Assembly: GCA_002840755.1 (NCBI GenBank)
Contig: PHBZ01000006.1
Location: forward strand, 62,001-126,000
Origin: Chloroflexi bacterium HGW-Chloroflexi-10
GTDB taxonomy: Bacteria; Chloroflexota; Anaerolineae; Anaerolineales; Anaerolineaceae
Length of the DNA: 64,000 bases
Direction of reading: 5' to 3'
The stretch's first letter is position 1. Each line of letters opens with the position of its first letter. The position numbers were made by a program, and so were the translations under genes. Below the pieces are notes generated by a model that did no database searches, was not told the origin of the DNA, and worked only from the letters and a program-made list of their open reading frames with translations. Shown here piece by piece: positions 1 to 8,160 of the stretch.

Positions 1-232
1 TTGAAAAACCAAGAATTGGAAGTTCAACCTGTAGCAAACTTGAATCGGGATTGAATCCGGTATTTGTAGAGCCGGTTGGTTCAACTGATATAGGGACATG
101 TTGATGTGGATTTACATCAAATTGCTTGACGCAGATGTCCGAACAAAAATAAAATACCTGTCCCGTGTGTTCCCGAGTGGCAAAAGCTGAATCCGGATTA
201 ATTTCCATACCGCAAATTGGATCTCGTACCAT
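1..232 (-). CDS. Copper-type P1B ATPase, N-terminal part (runs off window)
   Basis: The gene runs off the left edge, so only 77 codons are visible. The ATG at 232 is preceded by AGAGG at a 6-7 base spacing. Residues 1-40 form a YHS metal-binding domain (start MVRDPICGM, then FYFCSDICVKQF). After a linker, residues 70-77 read VELPILGF, the usual opening strand of a heavy-metal-associated (HMA) domain in copper-exporting ATPases. In such enzymes the YHS/HMA part collects Cu(I) in the cytoplasm and passes it to the membrane channel. The catalytic DKTGT part lies outside the window, so the ATPase call is an inference from domain order. An inverted-repeat site lies about 120 bp upstream. A stand-alone YHS/HMA protein cannot be excluded. 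Confidence 0.72.
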   Translation of the reverse strand, partial: MVRDPICGMEINPDSAFATREHTGQVFYFCSDICVKQFDVNPHQHVPISVEPTGSTNTGFNPDSSLLQVELPILGFS

Positions 233-349
233 AAAATACCTCTTTCAATAACCCCTTGTTTATTTATAGTTTTATCATAGCACCTACAGGGGTAATCTTT
301 AACCGTCAAACAGCCAGGGTATCAATAGGCTGAAACCCTCGCTTGAAAA

Positions 350-365
350 TAGGCCATTTTGCTTA
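350..365. promoter_or_regulatory. TARGC-N6-GCYTA inverted-repeat site 1
   Basis: TAGGC-CATTTT-GCTTA, about 120 bp upstream of the copper ATPase start at 232. It is one of six matching sites in the first 13 kb, all in front of metal or redox genes. The 5-6-5 layout resembles operators of the CRP/FNR superfamily, but the regulator is unknown. Confidence 0.55.
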
Positions 366-433
366 GTTTTTAACCATAAAAGGTTTAGATGAAGAAAATT
401 TTTCCCGCGCGATCAAAACAATCTATGGATTCC

Positions 434-1138
434 TTATATATCGAAAGTGATCGTGTTTTCATTCGATTCTTCCGGTATATGAATTAAGCCTAAGGATATT
501 CCTCTCATAACCGCCTCTGTTCGACTACTGGCCTGTAATTTTCCAAAGATACGGGCAATATGCCCTTGAACGGTCCGATCACTGATCTGTAAATTGATAC
601 CAATTACTTTATTTGTCAGTCCTTTGGCAACCAATGATAAAATCTCAATTTCACGATCTGAAAGAGGCTCGAATATGGAAGTTGGAGTGGGATTTATGGT
701 CTGCGCAAACACTTTAGATAAGATGTTGGTATCCAGAACAGATTTGCCCTGATAAACATCTCGAACTGCGTTAATAATCTCATCTGGCGAAGCGGTCTTG
801 AGCACATAACCGTTGGCTCCAGTTTTTAATACTGCAGAGATGTAAGGCCCGTCATCATAAGAAGTTAGGATAAGAATCCCAATTGGCCAGCGGTGAGCAC
901 GGACTTCACGCGAGACTTCAATTCCAGTGGCTTTTGGCATTTGAATGTCCAGGACGGCAACATCGGGAACAATACGACCGATAATTTCTAATGCCATTTC
1001 TCCGTCGGAAGCTTCTCCTACCACTTCGATATCGCTGGCTTCCTCTAGAATTTGGCGAACGCCGGCACGAACAACCACATGGTCATCTGCTAAAACCACT
1101 CGAATCGTTGGTTTTATTTTCTCATTTTCTACCGTCAT
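434..1138 (-). CDS. NarL/FixJ-type response regulator
   Basis: Cytoplasmic DNA-binding response regulator of 234 residues, the normal length. The receiver domain (about 12-130) has the acidic pair D18-D19, the phospho-acceptor D64 in VLDIQMP and the conserved lysine in GYVLKTA. A LuxR-type helix-turn-helix follows at about 160-222 (LSDREIEILSLVAKGLTNKV). It is a clear paralogue of the regulator at 8161-8835. No kinase gene adjoins it, so it may share the kinase at 6369-8108 or be an orphan. The start overlaps the end of the upstream DUF2085 gene by 17 bases, which suggests coupled translation. Target genes are not shown by the sequence. Confidence 0.93.
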   Translation of the reverse strand: MTVENEKIKPTIRVVLADDHVVVRAGVRQILEEASDIEVVGEASDGEMALEIIGRIVPDVAVLDIQMPKATGIEVSREVRAHRWPIGILILTSYDDGPYISAVLKTGANGYVLKTASPDEIINAVRDVYQGKSVLDTNILSKVFAQTINPTPTSIFEPLSDREIEILSLVAKGLTNKVIGINLQISDRTVQGHIARIFGKLQASSRTEAVMRGISLGLIHIPEESNENTITFDI

Positions 1139-1982
1139 TATTACCTACTTGCCCAAATTTCATAACTACGTCAGATTTATCATTTCGTGAAACCCCGACT
1201 GAGAATAAATGTAATAGACGTTCTTTTTCTTGATTTAACAAAGATCGAGATTGAATCTTATATTGTGCTATCTCAGATGAATTGGAGAATACCTCATTAA
1301 TATAAGAGAAACCAAACCAGACAATTCCCAATCCGAACAATACTCCGGAAATTAAACGCATCCAGGCATTAAAGGAACCCCAAGCATCTCCAGAATAGAA
1401 TGTATTAACAAAGCGATAGTTGGTTAGGACAGCGAGCCAGGTATTTGAATCACGGAAACCTTGTCCAATTCCGGCCAGATCACTGATGAAATGTGTTGTA
1501 CCATCAACGGCCATTGGTAGAATCAACAGCGCAAGCCCCCACCAAGGCAATGCTTTAATCTTTTTCTTTACCAACCCCCAAAAAACCCCAAATAACCAAA
1601 TGCTGGTAAACATGGAAACCATTCGGTCAGACCAGGCAACTTTCCAACCCATTTGCTCGTTACCCACAAACTGGCGAAGAATAACGATATTATTTGTATT
1701 TTGCCAAGCAGACTGAATCTCAGGAAGGGAGTAAGAGATTTTGGGGCCGAATATGAAATAAGAGCGTTCCGGTAATTGGTGACAGAGGAATGAGTAGACC
1801 CAATATATCGCCTTAGCTGGAATAGTCCAGCCTATAGCCATAAACGCAGGTGCCAGGAACGGAGTCAAAATGTACCCCCCAAATAGAAAACTGAACACTA
1901 AGATCCAGTGCCGGCTCAACCAAAGTACAAATTGATCAGCGTTATTTACAGAAATTGGCGATGTTGCATTGAATGAAGTCAT
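1122..1982 (-). CDS. DUF2085 family membrane protein
   Basis: Membrane protein of 286 residues with about five or six hydrophobic segments. The signature SFLCHQLPERS (about residue 80), with its Cys-His pair, identifies the DUF2085 family, whose function is unknown. A conserved aspartate and histidine occur further on in AVDGTTHFISD. The ATG at 1982 has GGAG about 10 bases upstream. It lies downstream of the multicopper oxidase and YtkA-like genes and overlaps the response regulator gene, so it is probably part of one transcript. The context suggests a copper or envelope redox role, but that is only guilt by association. Confidence 0.85.
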   Translation of the reverse strand: MTSFNATSPISVNNADQFVLWLSRHWILVFSFLFGGYILTPFLAPAFMAIGWTIPAKAIYWVYSFLCHQLPERSYFIFGPKISYSLPEIQSAWQNTNNIVILRQFVGNEQMGWKVAWSDRMVSMFTSIWLFGVFWGLVKKKIKALPWWGLALLILPMAVDGTTHFISDLAGIGQGFRDSNTWLAVLTNYRFVNTFYSGDAWGSFNAWMRLISGVLFGLGIVWFGFSYINEVFSNSSEIAQYKIQSRSLLNQEKERLLHLFSVGVSRNDKSDVVMKFGQVGNNDGRK

Positions 1983-2052
1983 TTCAGGTTACTCCAGTCA
2001 GAAGCGCACTCTATTAAAAGCGCATCATTGAATCTAAAACAAAACGGTAGGG

Positions 2053-2445
2053 TTATGGAATGATTAATTTGAAATCTTTCTTGAAATCCACACTTTCTTT
2101 GCGCACATAAACGGTAATTTTCCAATTTCCGGACATGCTAAAATCTGCATCGATGGCATATTTACCATTCTCTTGTTCCGATGCTGGTCCGGTCATTGTC
2201 ATCCCACTCATATCCGTATGATCCGCGCTGACTTCTACCTGTGCGCCAGATAAGGGCTGCCCTTTCTCATCTTGAATTTCCAATATCAGTTCGTTGTTTC
2301 CTACAACCGGTGTGACAGGGTCTGTTACGAGGATGATTTTTAACGGATCTGATGAGGTCTCCTGAGTTTGTGTGGTACCACTGCAGCCAACCAATAAAAT
2401 AGCGACTACGAGTATCGGTCCAATCCATTTCCAATTTTTATACAT
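2053..2445 (-). CDS. YtkA/FixH-like lipoprotein
   Basis: Small exported protein of 130 residues. The start chosen is the ATG at 2445 (MYKNWKW), which has CAGGAGAA at good spacing; a longer reading would run back to the end of the upstream gene. A hydrophobic signal ends in the lipobox LLVGC (Cys near residue 20), so the mature protein is probably membrane-anchored outside the cell. The rest is a single beta-sandwich of the YtkA-like type, with the phrase QPLSGAQVEVSADHTDMSGM containing a Met/His-rich stretch. Relatives sit beside copper enzymes and may bind or deliver copper, but no activity is established. It lies 14 bases downstream of the multicopper oxidase gene. Confidence 0.8.
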   Translation of the reverse strand: MYKNWKWIGPILVVAILLVGCSGTTQTQETSSDPLKIILVTDPVTPVVGNNELILEIQDEKGQPLSGAQVEVSADHTDMSGMTMTGPASEQENGKYAIDADFSMSGNWKITVYVRKESVDFKKDFKLIIP

Positions 2446-2459
2446 AATATTCTCCTGTT

Positions 2460-3533
2460 TCAATCAGTAACATTAATCATCAACATCAAACCGCCTGGTT
2501 CAACATTGTCATTGGTGGTATGGTGGAGGATATGGCAATGCAGCATCCATTGCCCCGTTTCCGTGGCGATAAACTCGATATCATAACGCTCACCTGGCGA
2601 GACTAGAACCGTATCTTTGGTCAGTTGAGCAGCTTCAGGGACTGGGTGACCATCGGTCGCCACAATTTTAAATGGGACTCCATGGATATGAATCGGGTGA
2701 ACGAACTGACCGATTCCCGCCAAACGCAGGCGAACAAGTTGTCCCTTTTTAACATTTATCATTTCCGTGTCCGGAAAAGCCTTCCCGTTAATGGTGAAGT
2801 AATTTGGTTCCATTCCGGCCATTGGCATAGCAGCAAAAGTTTTTCCGTTTTCGAATAACATTTCGGAAAACATAAGAGTGATATCCACATCCGGTTGGGG
2901 TGTAACCGGTTCCTTCGGATCAATAATAAAAGGCGCGTATAATCCGGCAGAAACCTGAAAGTCGCCTTCAAAATGTGAATGGTACATATACGTGCCGGCT
3001 GGTTTGGCAACAAATTCATAGATAAAGGTTTCACCGGGCTGAATTGGTTTTTGGGTAACATCGGGTATTCCATCCATCGCGTTGGGCACCGCAATCCCAT
3101 GCCAGTGGATGGTGGTTGGCTCGGGCAGTTCGTTTTTAAGAACGATCCGGACGGTATCTCCTTCGGTTACCCGAATCATTGGTCCCGGCACCGTACCGTT
3201 ATACGTCCAGGCGGTTACGGAAACATCTGCGGTGATTGGCCAAATGATTGGTTTTGCAGTTAATTCGAATACTTTGATATCATCTGCCATGCGAAAATCA
3301 AGCAGTTGCCCCCCTTTAGTTTCTGTGGCATTTTGCACATTCTCTCCACTGATAGGTTGCATCATATGCAAACTGTCAGAAGACGGCTGCATCGTACCGG
3401 GTGTTGCTGTCGCGTTGGCTATACCACCGGAACTTGAAATGAGGGTTGATTTCGTTGGGTCACTGGGTGAACAAGCAGCTAAAAGAAATAATCCTGGTAT
3501 AAATGCAATCATTAACCTGCGAATTCTAATCAA
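2460..3533 (-). CDS. Multicopper oxidase, two-domain laccase type, lipoprotein
   Basis: Exported copper enzyme of 357 residues. I place the start at TTG 3533, because GGAGGT precedes it by 6 bases and the signal then begins directly, ending in the lipobox LLAAC. Two cupredoxin domains follow. The four copper motifs are visible in order: HWHG, YHSH, HPIHIHG and HCHILHHT. Together they build the T2/T3 cluster and, with the last motif, the T1 copper, ending near a GGLM axial Met. Family members oxidise phenols or Cu(I) and reduce oxygen to water, so a role in copper tolerance or metal oxidation fits. First gene of the run 3533-434. An inverted-repeat site lies about 98 bp upstream. Confidence 0.93.
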   Translation of the reverse strand: MIRIRRLMIAFIPGLFLLAACSPSDPTKSTLISSSGGIANATATPGTMQPSSDSLHMMQPISGENVQNATETKGGQLLDFRMADDIKVFELTAKPIIWPITADVSVTAWTYNGTVPGPMIRVTEGDTVRIVLKNELPEPTTIHWHGIAVPNAMDGIPDVTQKPIQPGETFIYEFVAKPAGTYMYHSHFEGDFQVSAGLYAPFIIDPKEPVTPQPDVDITLMFSEMLFENGKTFAAMPMAGMEPNYFTINGKAFPDTEMINVKKGQLVRLRLAGIGQFVHPIHIHGVPFKIVATDGHPVPEAAQLTKDTVLVSPGERYDIEFIATETGQWMLHCHILHHTTNDNVEPGGLMLMINVTD

Positions 3534-3623
3534 GGCTCTACCTCCAGATCTTTGAATAATATCTTTCACCAAGAGTAGACGAATAGCGTTTAAAAGATAA
3601 GAGTAATATGACGGGGTATCTTA

Positions 3624-3639
3624 TAAGCAATTATGCCTA
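3624..3639. promoter_or_regulatory. TARGC-N6-GCYTA inverted-repeat site 2
   Basis: TAAGC-AATTAT-GCCTA, a perfect match to the shared inverted repeat, centred about 98 bp upstream of the multicopper oxidase start. Confidence 0.6.
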
Positions 3640-3688
3640 ATATCATCAATTTTGTAGCAATTTGTCATACTGAAGCATCGAAACCGAA

Positions 3689-4045
3689 TTATGCTATATC
3701 GATATCCTGATTGGAAAGAATATCGAATGGTTCATTCAGAGCTGGCAATTGGGATAATAGCATGAGGAATTGTGTTCGAAATGATTGTTTTGGATCGTTT
3801 TCCAGAAATATAAATGTTTTGAAATTGTTGCCGTCCAATATGAGTGTTGATGGTGGTCCTTCTTGTGCATAGACTAATAAAATAACCATCTGACACATGC
3901 ATTTTGAATATTCGGAGAGGGTCGAAAACAAGTTGAATGATTGCACAACCGAGTACCCGGCAGTCATCAAATGATCAGTTAACTGCGTTACCGTGCAACT
4001 GCAATCCTGATTCAAAACCAATAATGGTTGTCTTCCTGTGGTCAT
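3689..4045 (-). CDS. Hypothetical protein, 118 residues
   Basis: I do not recognise this protein. It has no signal peptide or clear membrane segment. Visible features are an N-terminal CSCT (residues 15-18) and a CMC motif near residue 50, which could bind a metal or be redox-active, and an alternation of short hydrophobic strands and helices. It is transcribed on its own, between the multicopper oxidase operon and the Lgt group, and has the shared inverted repeat about 77 bp upstream of its ATG. That site is the best hint that it belongs to the same regulon as the copper genes. Base composition and size are consistent with a real gene. Confidence 0.6.
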   Translation of the reverse strand: MTTGRQPLLVLNQDCSCTVTQLTDHLMTAGYSVVQSFNLFSTLSEYSKCMCQMVILLVYAQEGPPSTLILDGNNFKTFIFLENDPKQSFRTQFLMLLSQLPALNEPFDILSNQDIDIA

Positions 4046-4114
4046 ATCAAATCTCCAGTTTCATTATAGGTAATCTCAGTCGTATCATGAAGCGCAAAAC
4101 AACGTATGTAGGAA

Positions 4115-4130
4115 TGAGCTATTCTGCCTA
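4115..4130. promoter_or_regulatory. TARGC-N6-GCYTA inverted-repeat site 3
   Basis: TGAGC-TATTCT-GCCTA, one mismatch in the left half, centred about 77 bp upstream of the gene starting at 4045. Confidence 0.45.
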
Positions 4131-4207
4131 CTTTTGAGATTCGGACAATGAAAGTGATGAAATACTTTTCTCGTTTGCCACAACTTTTTTATTATTCCCC
4201 CAATGTA

Positions 4208-4345
4208 TTACGAGCGTCCGGATCGTTCCACCAAATAACGTTTAGAAATTTCCTCCCGCATTCTCCATTTGATTAGTGGGTCGTAGAGCGGAGTTAACCA
4301 ATTTTGATTTAAAGCAGGTATGTATTTATCTTTTTGTTTATTCAT
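4208..4345 (-). pseudogene. Truncated SAM-dependent methyltransferase N-terminus
   Basis: The ATG at 4345, with AGCAGG about 6 bases upstream, opens 45 codons ending at TAA 4208-4210. The peptide contains YIPALNQNWLTPLYDPLIKW and then MREE, which I recognise as the N-terminal 40 residues of a class I SAM-dependent methyltransferase of the UbiE-like type. The glycine-rich SAM-binding motif that should follow at about residue 50 is absent in all frames of the downstream 150 bases. It is therefore a remnant, or a short relic that may still be translated. It lies at the end of the YHS-Lgt-small membrane protein run. Confidence 0.6.
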
Positions 4346-4403
4346 GTTAGCCTGCTTTTAATTTTTGGGCTAATGTTTTAGTATGTTTTATTGATATTAC
4401 AGC

Positions 4404-4538
4404 CTATAAACTCAAAAGTTGAGAAATTCCCTGCGCAAGAATATAAAGACCTATCCCTAAAATAACAATTACCAACAATAAATAAGCTATTCGTTGTGAT
4501 TTGGTGGGACTTGGTAAATTATTATGTGAGGTATCCAC
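4404..4538 (-). CDS. Small single-span membrane protein (44 residues)
   Basis: A GTG start at 4538 has TGGAG about 9 bases upstream and lies 19 bases after the Lgt-like stop. The 44-residue product has a polar N-terminus (about 17 residues, ending KSQR) followed by one strong hydrophobic span and a short tail. The ribosome-binding site, spacing and peptide layout support a real small gene in the YHS-Lgt operon. I do not recognise the family and give no function. Confidence 0.55.
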   Translation of the reverse strand: MDTSHNNLPSPTKSQRIAYLLLVIVILGIGLYILAQGISQLLSL

Positions 4539-4557
4539 TTTTAAGACTCCAGGAAAA

Positions 4558-5349
4558 TCAGGTTTTCATGGAAAGCTGCCGTTTTTTCAATAATGCAATG
4601 ATAAGAATCGACACGCTAACCGTAAAAACCAGGATACTGATGATCTGAGCCTGGTTTAATCCCAGAGCTATAATCAGATAGGAACTTGTGAAGGCAATAA
4701 AAAAACGTACAGAAGAATAGAAAACCAGATAAATCAGGCTTAATAACCCATCCGGTAAATTTTTCTTTCGCAATTTCCACAGTAATGTAAAGATTGTTAG
4801 ATTCATCAGAACTTCATAAACTGGAGTGGGGGTATAGTAAACTCCAAGCTGTGGAACCATCGCGTTCGGATTAGTGTAGGCAAAGCCAAAGGGACCATTG
4901 GTTGGTTTTCCGATCGCATCTCCGGTAATAATGCAGGCAATCCTTCCTATAGCCTGTGCCAAAACAACCCCAGGAACAAAGGCGTCCAACAAACGGGGAA
5001 AATTCCAATGTTCAATGCGAGCCAGAATAGCTAAAGCGATCAGTCCTCCCAGCACACCACCCCAAATAGCCAAACCACCTTCCCAGATGTAAAGTGCGCG
5101 AATAGGATTGGCAGCGAATTCACCCGGCCAATGATCAATTACGTGAAATAGACGCGCACCGATCATACCGGCAATGATGATCCATAGAACATTTTCTGTA
5201 ATTTTTTCTGTATTAAATCCTTTTCGTCCAGCTTCGCGAACTGCTAATAAGGTACCGATAAGTATGGCGGCAGCCACAATCAAACCATACCAGCGTAAAT
5301 GAAAGTTGCCAATGGAAAAAATAATGGGGTCAAGTGAAATAGTAATCAT
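4558..5349 (-). CDS. lgt: Prolipoprotein diacylglyceryl transferase-like enzyme
   Basis: Integral membrane enzyme of 263 residues that transfers diacylglycerol from phosphatidylglycerol to the lipobox cysteine of exported prolipoproteins. I take ATG 5349 (MITISLDPIIF), because Lgt proteins begin in this way and the upstream extension does not belong to the family. Signatures include FHLRWYG near the N-terminus, ARLFHVIDHW, and the active-site loop reading GRIACIITGDAIGKPTNGPFG in part, with the conserved Arg and Gly residues. The usual Asn of GRIGNF is replaced here, so it may be a specialised second copy. It lies in a small operon downstream of a YHS protein gene, in a region rich in lipoproteins that could be its substrates. 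Confidence 0.88.
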   Translation of the reverse strand: MITISLDPIIFSIGNFHLRWYGLIVAAAILIGTLLAVREAGRKGFNTEKITENVLWIIIAGMIGARLFHVIDHWPGEFAANPIRALYIWEGGLAIWGGVLGGLIALAILARIEHWNFPRLLDAFVPGVVLAQAIGRIACIITGDAIGKPTNGPFGFAYTNPNAMVPQLGVYYTPTPVYEVLMNLTIFTLLWKLRKKNLPDGLLSLIYLVFYSSVRFFIAFTSSYLIIALGLNQAQIISILVFTVSVSILIIALLKKRQLSMKT

Positions 5350-5410
5350 GATTCCTTTGAAAAGTTTCCCCGTTGTCAATACAGCCAACGGGGAAGAGGG
5401 AAGAATTATA

Positions 5411-5587
5411 TTAGTGATGGTCACCAGAATGACTATCTTCTGGTTTCCCAATATACTTTTGAGGTTCTTTGTCAAAAGCTTTTTTACAGCCTAATGAACA
5501 GAAGTAGTATGTCTTTCCTAGATAATCCGATTTCCCGGCAGCTGACACGGGATCTACATCCATATTGCAAATTGGGTCTTTAACCAT
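5411..5587 (-). CDS. Small YHS-domain metal-binding protein (58 residues)
   Basis: The ATG at 5587 is preceded by AAGGAGAAAC. The product is essentially one YHS domain: start MVKDPICNMDVD, then YYFCSLGCKKAF, then an acidic/His tail DSHSGDHH. The two Cys clusters and terminal histidines fit binding of copper or another soft metal. Its first residues closely match the YHS part of the ATPase at 1-232, so it may be a soluble relative that feeds or buffers metal. First gene of the run through lgt to 4208, with the shared inverted repeat about 121 bp upstream. Confidence 0.85.
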   Translation of the reverse strand: MVKDPICNMDVDPVSAAGKSDYLGKTYYFCSLGCKKAFDKEPQKYIGKPEDSHSGDHH

Positions 5588-5964
5588 AAAGTTTCTCCTT
5601 TTGGTCTGTCACGATGCCCTGAATGATTTATGACTTACTTACAATGCCAGTATACGGCGCTGCTTATGGATAGAATAGCGCTAAGTCGCGTTTATCCATA
5701 TAAGCTATTTTGCCTAATTACTCCAATAAAGTGATCATATTTCTGAATACGTATCGATATCAATAATCACTTGTGTATTGAGGGATTAAGAGTGAAAAAC
5801 ACCTACCCATGCAACAGGGTTAAAACTGCAATAGATTATGTGTGAGTCGGTGATGTAAATCGGTAACATGAACGGAGCAGGGAATTTAATCAATCTTTAC
5901 ATTGCCTTTATGTCCCCTTTATGTTGTGTGAGTAAACTAAGGGAAAACAATTGAGGTGAAACTT
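5588..5964. other. Intergenic region between divergent genes
   Basis: 377 bases without a gene, separating the leftward YHS-Lgt run from the rightward zinc-ribbon gene. It holds inverted-repeat site 4 at 5701-5716. Near 5896-5915 a CTTTACATTGC sequence weakly resembles the core of the 36-bp element found at 14009 and 16916. I see no RNA gene in it. Confidence 0.6.
5701..5716. promoter_or_regulatory. TARGC-N6-GCYTA inverted-repeat site 4
   Basis: TAAGC-TATTTT-GCCTA, a perfect match, centred about 121 bp upstream of the YHS gene at 5587. Confidence 0.6.
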
Positions 5965-6240
5965 ATGTGTGGTGGACCTGGTCGAAATATTGGTAATTTT
6001 TTGTTCCCACTGCTTGTGCAGGTTGGCAGTCTTTCAACTCCAGTGAAGGAGCCCGTGATATTGAATTACATCCCATGCCCGAATTGCTCTTCATCAGTTG
6101 CACCTGGTAATTCCTGGTGCCCTGTTTGTGGCATAGCACTTAGACCACAACCTTGCGCTTTTTGCAGACAAATACTTGAACCCAAAGATAAACATTGCCA
6201 ATATTGTGGCGCACCGCGTGGATTAGCAAAGAATTGGTAG
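5965..6240 (+). CDS. Double zinc-ribbon protein
   Basis: Small protein of 91 residues. I choose ATG 5965, because GAGGTG lies 6 bases upstream; a GTG at 5956 would add three residues. The C-terminal half holds two zinc ribbons of the CPxC/CxxC type: CPNC with CPVC, then CAFC with CQYC. These would bind two structural zinc ions. The N-terminus (CGGPGRN) and a short hydrophobic stretch are not recognised. It stands alone on the plus strand between two minus-strand units. Zinc ribbons of this kind are common in regulatory or scaffold proteins, so no specific role can be given. Confidence 0.75.
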   Translation: MCGGPGRNIGNFLFPLLVQVGSLSTPVKEPVILNYIPCPNCSSSVAPGNSWCPVCGIALRPQPCAFCRQILEPKDKHCQYCGAPRGLAKNW

Positions 6241-6368
6241 AAATGCTATTGCGTACTTGAAGACTATATATATTATGTTACTTCTAGTGCGACTGGTTAA
6301 AGGTTTGTGTAAAAGGTTTGATTTCTCAGCAACCCCGAGCATAATAATGGAATTCTGAATTGGTGTCA

Positions 6369-8108
6369 CTAAATATTATTGTAATCTAGCCGAATTATTA
6401 TTGTCGTGCCTTTTCCTGGTGAAGAGATAATCTCTAGATTACTATTGATTAATTCGGCGCGTTCTTTCAATCCAAGCAGTCCGAAATGGCCTTTCTCCGG
6501 GAACTCTGCCGGATTGGTTGGGACAACAAAGCCTTTTCCATTATCACGGATCGAAATAATTAATTCGCTGTTTTTGAAATCCAGATCCACCCAGGCTTGT
6601 GATGCATTGGAATGATGAGCAACGTTATTTAACGACTCTTGAATCATACGGTAAAGAGACATTTCAATTTGCGAACCAAATCGCTGTTCCTGACCTTTAG
6701 AGTAAAAAATGATCAGGATATTGGCAGCTTGTCCTATTTCGTTTGCCATCATTTCCAGCGCTGCGACCAATCCCAAATCCTCCAGATAGATTGGTCGTAA
6801 ACCGCGAATCATCCGACGCAGGTTGACCATCGACTGCTGCACCAGGGTTTGAAGTTCACCTAAAGAATCCTTTTGTGTTTCAGGGGATTTTATCAAAATT
6901 AATTGAATCCGTTGATTGAGAGCAATCAGTGTCTGGATGGTATCATCATGAAGTTCACGTGCCAGGCTGCGTCGTTCATTTTCTACTCCGGCGGTAATCG
7001 CGCCGATGTAACTATGCAGGTTTTGTTGGGCAGCATTCAATTTATCAGCCATCTCAATCAATTCGGTTTGCAGGTTGTAAATTTCCTCAATCCCACCCAC
7101 CGGTTGGCGAATGGCTTCGAAGTCCCCTTGGGCCAGGCTGGCAGCCTGTTTTTCCAGTTTTCGCAACGGCGCAACAATCCGGCGAGCGCCAAACCATATT
7201 GCGATTAATGCCAATAAGAACACTGGAACGATTACCAATGGTGCAGATTGGGTGGTACTTAGATAGGGGCTACCAATATCTTCCCAGGCTTCTTCTATAA
7301 TCAATCCCCAACCGGTTGGAGGGATGGGATTGAATGCGACTACATGCTCACCTTCGCTACTCTGAAAGTAATTGATACCACTTTCCCCATTGAGAGCTTC
7401 CTTGATTCCCGGATGCGATGGTAGATTTTCGTCCAAATTGAGTGGCCCACCACGATAAAGCACATCATAATCTTCATTAGATAGAGTTGGACTGATAACC
7501 AGGACGGTGATTTGTCCAGAACTAATCAAATTACCAATTGTTTTTTCAATCAGACGCCCTGGTGAAAAGGCTCCAAGCATTACCTCATTTTGATCAGTAA
7601 GTATGCCAATAAAAATATAGGGACTAGCACTTTGTGGAAGATTGATTAGCGTTGAAAATATAGGTTGGTTATTGTTTATTATTACATTCTTGAAGAAATC
7701 AGTGGCTTGTGTTGGAATCGTTTGCCAACCTATCTGGTTTGTTGATGCATAAATCAGTCGATTTTCGATAGAATAAAGTGCAATTCCACCATCGAATGCG
7801 TCAGATATTTCTTCCGCGTGGAGGACATCAGAAGAAAAGTTTGTTTCTTCCTTCAGGCTGCGAGATAAGATATTGATTGTGTTGATCAGATGAGAAATTT
7901 CAAGCTCTAAGGAATTAGAAGCGGCGCGTACCGTTCTCAAATTGCGATCACCTACCAGACTGCGCATGGCTTTATGGTGAAGTGTCTGGCTACCAAAAGC
8001 AACCAATAAAAGTAGCAAGGTTAAGGGCAAAACGGTGATTAAGAACAATTGGGGGGTGAATCCCCTCCAATTGGAATTTCTTATGGTTTGGTGTTTTGGT
8101 TTTGACAA
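6369..8108 (-). CDS. NarX/DegS-type sensor histidine kinase
   Basis: Membrane kinase of 579 residues. The TTG at 8108 has AGGTG 5 bases upstream. A first membrane span (about 18-40) and a second (about 285-310) enclose an extracytoplasmic sensor region of about 240 residues, probably Cache-like. A HAMP-like linker follows (IVAPLRKLEKQAASLAQGDF), then a HisKA_3 dimerisation helix with the phospho-acceptor H387 in RELHDDTIQTL, and an HATPase domain with DNGKGF and GLLGLKER. It would phosphorylate the regulator encoded 52 bases upstream (8161-8835) and perhaps its paralogue at 434-1138. The ligand is unknown. Its position after the CuA/cytochrome operon suggests redox or metal sensing. Confidence 0.93.
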   Translation of the reverse strand: MSKPKHQTIRNSNWRGFTPQLFLITVLPLTLLLLLVAFGSQTLHHKAMRSLVGDRNLRTVRAASNSLELEISHLINTINILSRSLKEETNFSSDVLHAEEISDAFDGGIALYSIENRLIYASTNQIGWQTIPTQATDFFKNVIINNNQPIFSTLINLPQSASPYIFIGILTDQNEVMLGAFSPGRLIEKTIGNLISSGQITVLVISPTLSNEDYDVLYRGGPLNLDENLPSHPGIKEALNGESGINYFQSSEGEHVVAFNPIPPTGWGLIIEEAWEDIGSPYLSTTQSAPLVIVPVFLLALIAIWFGARRIVAPLRKLEKQAASLAQGDFEAIRQPVGGIEEIYNLQTELIEMADKLNAAQQNLHSYIGAITAGVENERRSLARELHDDTIQTLIALNQRIQLILIKSPETQKDSLGELQTLVQQSMVNLRRMIRGLRPIYLEDLGLVAALEMMANEIGQAANILIIFYSKGQEQRFGSQIEMSLYRMIQESLNNVAHHSNASQAWVDLDFKNSELIISIRDNGKGFVVPTNPAEFPEKGHFGLLGLKERAELINSNLEIISSPGKGTTIIIRLDYNNI

Positions 8109-8160
8109 AACACACCTATGATCCCTTCTGCGCAGTGCGTTCTATTGGGTAAGAAAATAA

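Noticed and set aside
301..345. Extra TAGGC/GCTTG pair near 325-344
   Set aside because: Half-sites are 10 bases apart instead of 6, so it does not fit the shared inverted repeat.
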